In this document: positions 61,407-64,000 of the stretch, piece after piece | Position numbering within the stretch: position 1 is the first letter of the stretch | Layout: each line of letters starts with the position of its first letter | Source: Paenibacillus stellifer | GTDB taxonomy: Bacteria > Bacillota > Bacilli > Paenibacillales > Paenibacillaceae | Direction of reading: 5' to 3' | DNA: 64,000 bases | Assembly (NCBI RefSeq): GCF_000758685.1 | Contig: NZ_CP009286.1 | Location: 2,510,501-2,574,500 of the forward strand | Program-made: the position numbers and the translations under genes | Notes under the pieces: model-generated | The model's input: the letters and a program-made list of their open reading frames with translations, nothing else | Told to the model about the DNA's origin: nothing | Databases searched by the model: none

Positions 61407-61754
61407 ATGGCACAACTGATCAAACTCGGCTCCACCCCGGAACTGGCGGAGGCTCTTGCCCTTTCGGAAGATCAGCCCCTGCTGATCTTCAAGCACAGTA
61501 CACGCTGTCCGATCAGCGCCGGAGCTTATGAACAGATGCAGTCTTACCTTCGCGGCGAACCTGAAGAACCCGTAACGTATGCTTTAATCGACGTCATTGA
61601 GTCTCGGGACGTATCAGGCGAAGTAGCGGCGAAATTGGGGATTGAGCACCAGTCGCCCCAAGCGATCCTTGTCAAAAACGGTAAAGCGGTATGGAACACG
61701 TCCCATTCCCGGATAACGGAAACGGCTTTGAAAGAAGTTCTGAATGGAAATTGA
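61407..61754 (+). CDS. ytxJ: Monothiol bacilliredoxin BrxC/YtxJ
   Basis: 115 residues. PLLIFKHSTRCPISAGAYEQ holds the single active-site Cys in the family-specific RCPIS context; HQSPQAILVKNGKAVWNTSH is the cis-Pro strand of a thioredoxin fold. BrxC members debacillithiolate proteins under oxidative stress, so the host likely makes bacillithiol. AAGGGGATGG precedes the ATG. Confidence 0.9.
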   Translation: MAQLIKLGSTPELAEALALSEDQPLLIFKHSTRCPISAGAYEQMQSYLRGEPEEPVTYALIDVIESRDVSGEVAAKLGIEHQSPQAILVKNGKAVWNTSHSRITETALKEVLNGN

Positions 61755-61843
61755 AGCGTTATCATTGCACAAAAGTACAAATTATCGTATCATGATTTTA
61801 ATTCGATCGAAACGATAAAATTTATCGCAATGGAGAGAGTAAT

Positions 61844-62854
61844 TTGACTGTAACCATTTACGATGTAGCGCGTGAAGCAGGCGTATCCATGGCAACGGTA
61901 TCACGGGTGGTTAACAATAACCCCAACGTGAAGCCGCAGACTCGAAAGAAGGTTTATGAGGCGATTGAGCGTTTGGGCTATCGTCCCAACGCGGTGGCAA
62001 GAGGTCTTGCCAGCAAGAAGACGACGACTGTCGGCGTGGTTATTCCCGACATATCGAATTCGATCTTCGCCGAAATCGCCCGCGGTATCGAAGATATCGC
62101 GAATATGTATCATTATAATATTATTTTGTGTAACGCCGACAAGCGCAAGGAGAAGGAAATCCGCGTTATCAACACTCTGCTCGAGAAGCAGGTGGACGGG
62201 CTCCTCTTCATGGGCGGAACCGTTACGGAAGAGCATATTCTGGCCTTCCAGACGTCGGCCGTTCCGATCGTGCTCTGCGCGACGAGCGATGAGAAGGGAA
62301 CCTATCCTTCGGTTGACATCGATCACGAAGCTGCGGCGTTTGATGCCGTCAACACGCTGATCCGTCACGGCCACCGCGACATCGCTATGATCAGCGGCAC
62401 GCTGCAGGACCCGGCTAATGGCTTCTCCCGGTTCCAGGGCTACAAGCGGGCGCTGGAGACCGCTGGCATCGAGTATCAGGAGGATCTGGTCCGTATCGGC
62501 AATTACCGTTATGAATCCGGCGTGGAAGCCATGAAGTACTTCCTCGGTCTTAAGAAGAAGCCGACGGCTATCTTCGCAGCGACCGATGAAATGGCGATCG
62601 GCGCGATCCACAGCATTCAGGACGAAGGCCTGAAGGTTCCGGACGATTTCTCGATCATCAGTGTCGACAATATCCGTATGGCTTCCATGGTACGGCCGCT
62701 GCTGACCACGGTTGCCCAGCCGATGTATGACCTTGGCGCTGTCGCCATGCGGCTTTTGACGAAGCTGATGAAGAAGGAGACCGTAGAGAATCCGCGTGTC
62801 ATTCTTCCGCATGAGACGATTCTGCGTCTCTCTGTCAGTCATGTGAACGAATAA
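61844..62854 (+). CDS. ccpA: Catabolite control protein A
   Basis: 336 residues from TTG with GGAGAG upstream. [20 protein letters not shown] and [20 protein letters not shown] with [20 protein letters not shown] form the LacI-type DNA-binding domain and hinge helix; the core follows ([59 protein letters not shown]). Strong CcpA resemblance throughout. With HPr-Ser-P it binds cre sites; one candidate lies upstream of the biosynthetic operon. Confidence 0.93.
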   Translation: MTVTIYDVAREAGVSMATVSRVVNNNPNVKPQTRKKVYEAIERLGYRPNAVARGLASKKTTTVGVVIPDISNSIFAEIARGIEDIANMYHYNIILCNADKRKEKEIRVINTLLEKQVDGLLFMGGTVTEEHILAFQTSAVPIVLCATSDEKGTYPSVDIDHEAAAFDAVNTLIRHGHRDIAMISGTLQDPANGFSRFQGYKRALETAGIEYQEDLVRIGNYRYESGVEAMKYFLGLKKKPTAIFAATDEMAIGAIHSIQDEGLKVPDDFSIISVDNIRMASMVRPLLTTVAQPMYDLGAVAMRLLTKLMKKETVENPRVILPHETILRLSVSHVNE

Positions 62855-62937
62855 TTGGACGATTGTATAATTCGGACCTCATCCCTATGGGAACGGCCGG
62901 CGATCTGCCGGACGGAATGTTTGAAGCCGACGTAAAG

Positions 62938-62958
62938 AGCCCCGTCTTGGGGCTTTTT
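62938..62958 (+). terminator. Terminator of ccpA
   Basis: AGCCCC/GGGGCT with loop GTCTT, followed by TTTT. Confidence 0.8.
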
Positions 62959-63019
62959 GCGTTTGTACATCTAACTATGTCTGCTATACATATGAAACTC
63001 TAGGAGAAGGAGGCGGCTT

Positions 63020-63721
63020 ATGAAACCGGTTATCGGCATTATCGGAGCGATGGATGAAGAAATCAAGCGGCTGCTGAAAGATATGGAGCATAGCGAAGCG
63101 GAGATTCACGCGGGGATCACGTTCTATAAAGGGACGATTGGAGGACATTCAGTCGTCGTTACCAAATGCGGCGTCGGCAAAGTCAATGCAGCGGTCGCCA
63201 CGCAGATTTTGATTCAGCAATGCGGAGCCGCGAAGGTCGTATTTACCGGCGTGGCAGGCGCGCTGCACCCGGAGCTTGACGTAGGCGATATTGTCATATC
63301 GTCGGAATGCATGCAGCATGATATGGATGTGACAGCGCTGGGCTACGCTCCGGGCGTCATTCCCTATCAGGACACTTCCGTGTTTCCAGCCGATCCGGAG
63401 CTTGTCCGAATCGCCGGCAAGGTATGCTTGGAACGGGAGGTCCGGTATGTGACAGGCCGAGTCCTGTCGGGCGACCGGTTTGTTGCGAATCACGAGCTTG
63501 TCGCTTGGCTCAGAGAAGAGATGAACGGAGCTTGTGCGGAGATGGAGGGAGCGGCTCTGGCCCAGGCCTGTTATATGAACGGTGTTCCGTACGTGGTTAT
63601 CCGGGCAATGTCCGACAAAGCGGACGGATCGGCGGATGTTAGTTATACTGAATTCACCGAAACGGCTTCAAGGCTGTCCCACGAGATTGTCATCGGCATA
63701 CTGGGGGAACTGGAGAAGTAG
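63020..63721 (+). CDS. mtnN: 5'-methylthioadenosine/S-adenosylhomocysteine nucleosidase
   Basis: 233 residues, full length. IGIIGAMDEEIKRLLKDM, VFTGVAGALHPELDVGDIVI, LSGDRFV, AEMEGAALAQACYMNGVPYV and IRAMSDKADGSADVSY cover the catalytic Glu and Asp. It cleaves MTA, SAH and 5'-deoxyadenosine, so it also relieves product inhibition of radical SAM enzymes. Single gene. Confidence 0.95.
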   Translation: MKPVIGIIGAMDEEIKRLLKDMEHSEAEIHAGITFYKGTIGGHSVVVTKCGVGKVNAAVATQILIQQCGAAKVVFTGVAGALHPELDVGDIVISSECMQHDMDVTALGYAPGVIPYQDTSVFPADPELVRIAGKVCLEREVRYVTGRVLSGDRFVANHELVAWLREEMNGACAEMEGAALAQACYMNGVPYVVIRAMSDKADGSADVSYTEFTETASRLSHEIVIGILGELEK

Positions 63722-63742
63722 AGATTCGGGGCATCTTCAAAA

Positions 63743-63789
63743 AAAGACGGCTGACTCATCGCCCGGTTGGGCGACGGTCAGCCGTCTTT
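63743..63789. terminator. Bidirectional terminator between mtnN and the leftward gene
   Basis: AAAGACGGCTGAC/GTCAGCCGTCTTT with an inner CGCCC/GGGCG helix; seven T on the minus strand. Confidence 0.8.
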
Positions 63790-63857
63790 GCTTATGGATG
63801 ATGTGAGTTCTAGACTTCATCATCTCCGTTCTACAGTTGGTGCAGCCGGTTCACGTT

Positions 63858-64000
63858 TTAATTGCCGGTCCCTGTCTGCGTACCCTCCTGGGTGGCGGGG
63901 CTTCCGGTTCCCGTCCCGGCATCAGTTCCGGCTCCAGCGTTGGTTCCGGTCCCGTCGGTACCGCCTGTTCCGGGGGGCGCAGGGCTAGGCGTCACAATGA
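63858..64000 (-). CDS. C-terminal low-complexity tail of a leftward gene (cut by window edge)
   Basis: 47 codons open to the edge, rich in Gly, Thr, Pro and Ala: TPSPAPPGTGGTDGTGTNAG and later SPATQEGTQTGTGN before TAA. Such tails are common at the end of class A penicillin-binding proteins in Paenibacillus, which is my best guess; no catalytic domain is visible to support it. Confidence 0.5.
   Translation of the reverse strand, partial: IVTPSPAPPGTGGTDGTGTNAGAGTDAGTGTGSPATQEGTQTGTGN

Noticed and set aside
61750..61843. Possible cre site upstream of ccpA (TTGAAGCGTTATCA)
   Set aside because: Spacing does not fit the consensus; aligning the central CG leaves several mismatches.
1..64000. CRISPR arrays, rRNA genes or a replication origin
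   Set aside because: No regularly spaced direct repeats, no rRNA sequence and no DnaA-box cluster were seen.

Overview
The window looks like chromosomal DNA from a spore-forming Firmicute, most likely Paenibacillus or a close relative. This rests on AGGAGG-type ribosome binding sites with frequent GTG/TTG starts, Bacillales-only families (DUF2642, DUF1054, DUF1292, YjcZ-like, bacilliredoxin YtxJ/BrxC), CcpA, and YesM/YesN-type sensing. This is inference from family content; no database was searched.

Layout. 0-4.7 kb: a sugar-sensing operon (binding protein, histidine kinase, response regulator cut by the window edge), a DUF2642 protein, an ABM-domain protein and a frameshifted secreted protein. 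4.8-5.6 kb: a decayed IS5-type insertion sequence with terminal inverted repeats and a TA target duplication. 5.6-28.7 kb: a large biosynthetic gene cluster, divergent at 7.2-7.8 kb, with a strong promoter, a 0.2-kb leader and a candidate cre site. Its rightward operon of about 21 kb has many start/stop overlaps. It encodes a ketosynthase plus chain-length-factor-like partner, two acyl carrier proteins, a PLP decarboxylase, two radical SAM enzymes, an ATP-grasp ligase, an aminoglycoside-phosphotransferase-like kinase, an HPr-kinase-like protein, a nucleotidyltransferase, an SDR epimerase, a PP-loop enzyme, an acyl-AMP ligase, an AsnB-type amidotransferase, two ABC exporters and a PHP phosphoesterase. 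The divergent gene encodes a BtrH-like acyltransferase candidate. A broken Sfp-type phosphopantetheinyl transferase ends the operon. I do not recognise this combination as a known pathway; it is the best candidate for an undescribed system.

28.7-35 kb is visibly more AT-rich and looks acquired. An IclR regulator sits between two units, a hydrolase gene and a five-gene operon, whose promoters share the same operator sequence. The operon holds a nitrilase with its catalytic core deleted, two tandem NHLP-like (nitrile-hydratase-leader-like) proteins, a RidA protein and a flavin monooxygenase. It is followed by gene and IS3 debris, a YjcZ-type microprotein and a tRNA-Val.

35-64 kb is mostly housekeeping: malic enzyme, a three-gene unit of ABC ATPase, HypB/UreG-like GTPase and a binding protein with no export signal, an AEC transporter, Orn/Lys/Arg decarboxylase, an MFS carrier, 6-phosphogluconate dehydrogenase, shikimate kinase, an EPSP synthase with altered active-site residues, a glucose-family EIICBA with its own enzyme I, an ECF sigma/DUF4179 pair, DJ-1, BrxC, CcpA and MTA/SAH nucleosidase. 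The window ends inside the low-complexity C-terminus of a leftward gene.

How the cluster may work (inference): an acid is activated by the AMP ligase or ATP-grasp enzyme, loaded on an ACP, possibly decarboxylated by the PLP enzyme and extended by KS/CLF. It is then amidated or aminated by AsnB/PP-loop chemistry, remodelled by radical SAM enzymes, kept inactive by phosphorylation, exported by the ABC pair and dephosphorylated by the PHP enzyme.
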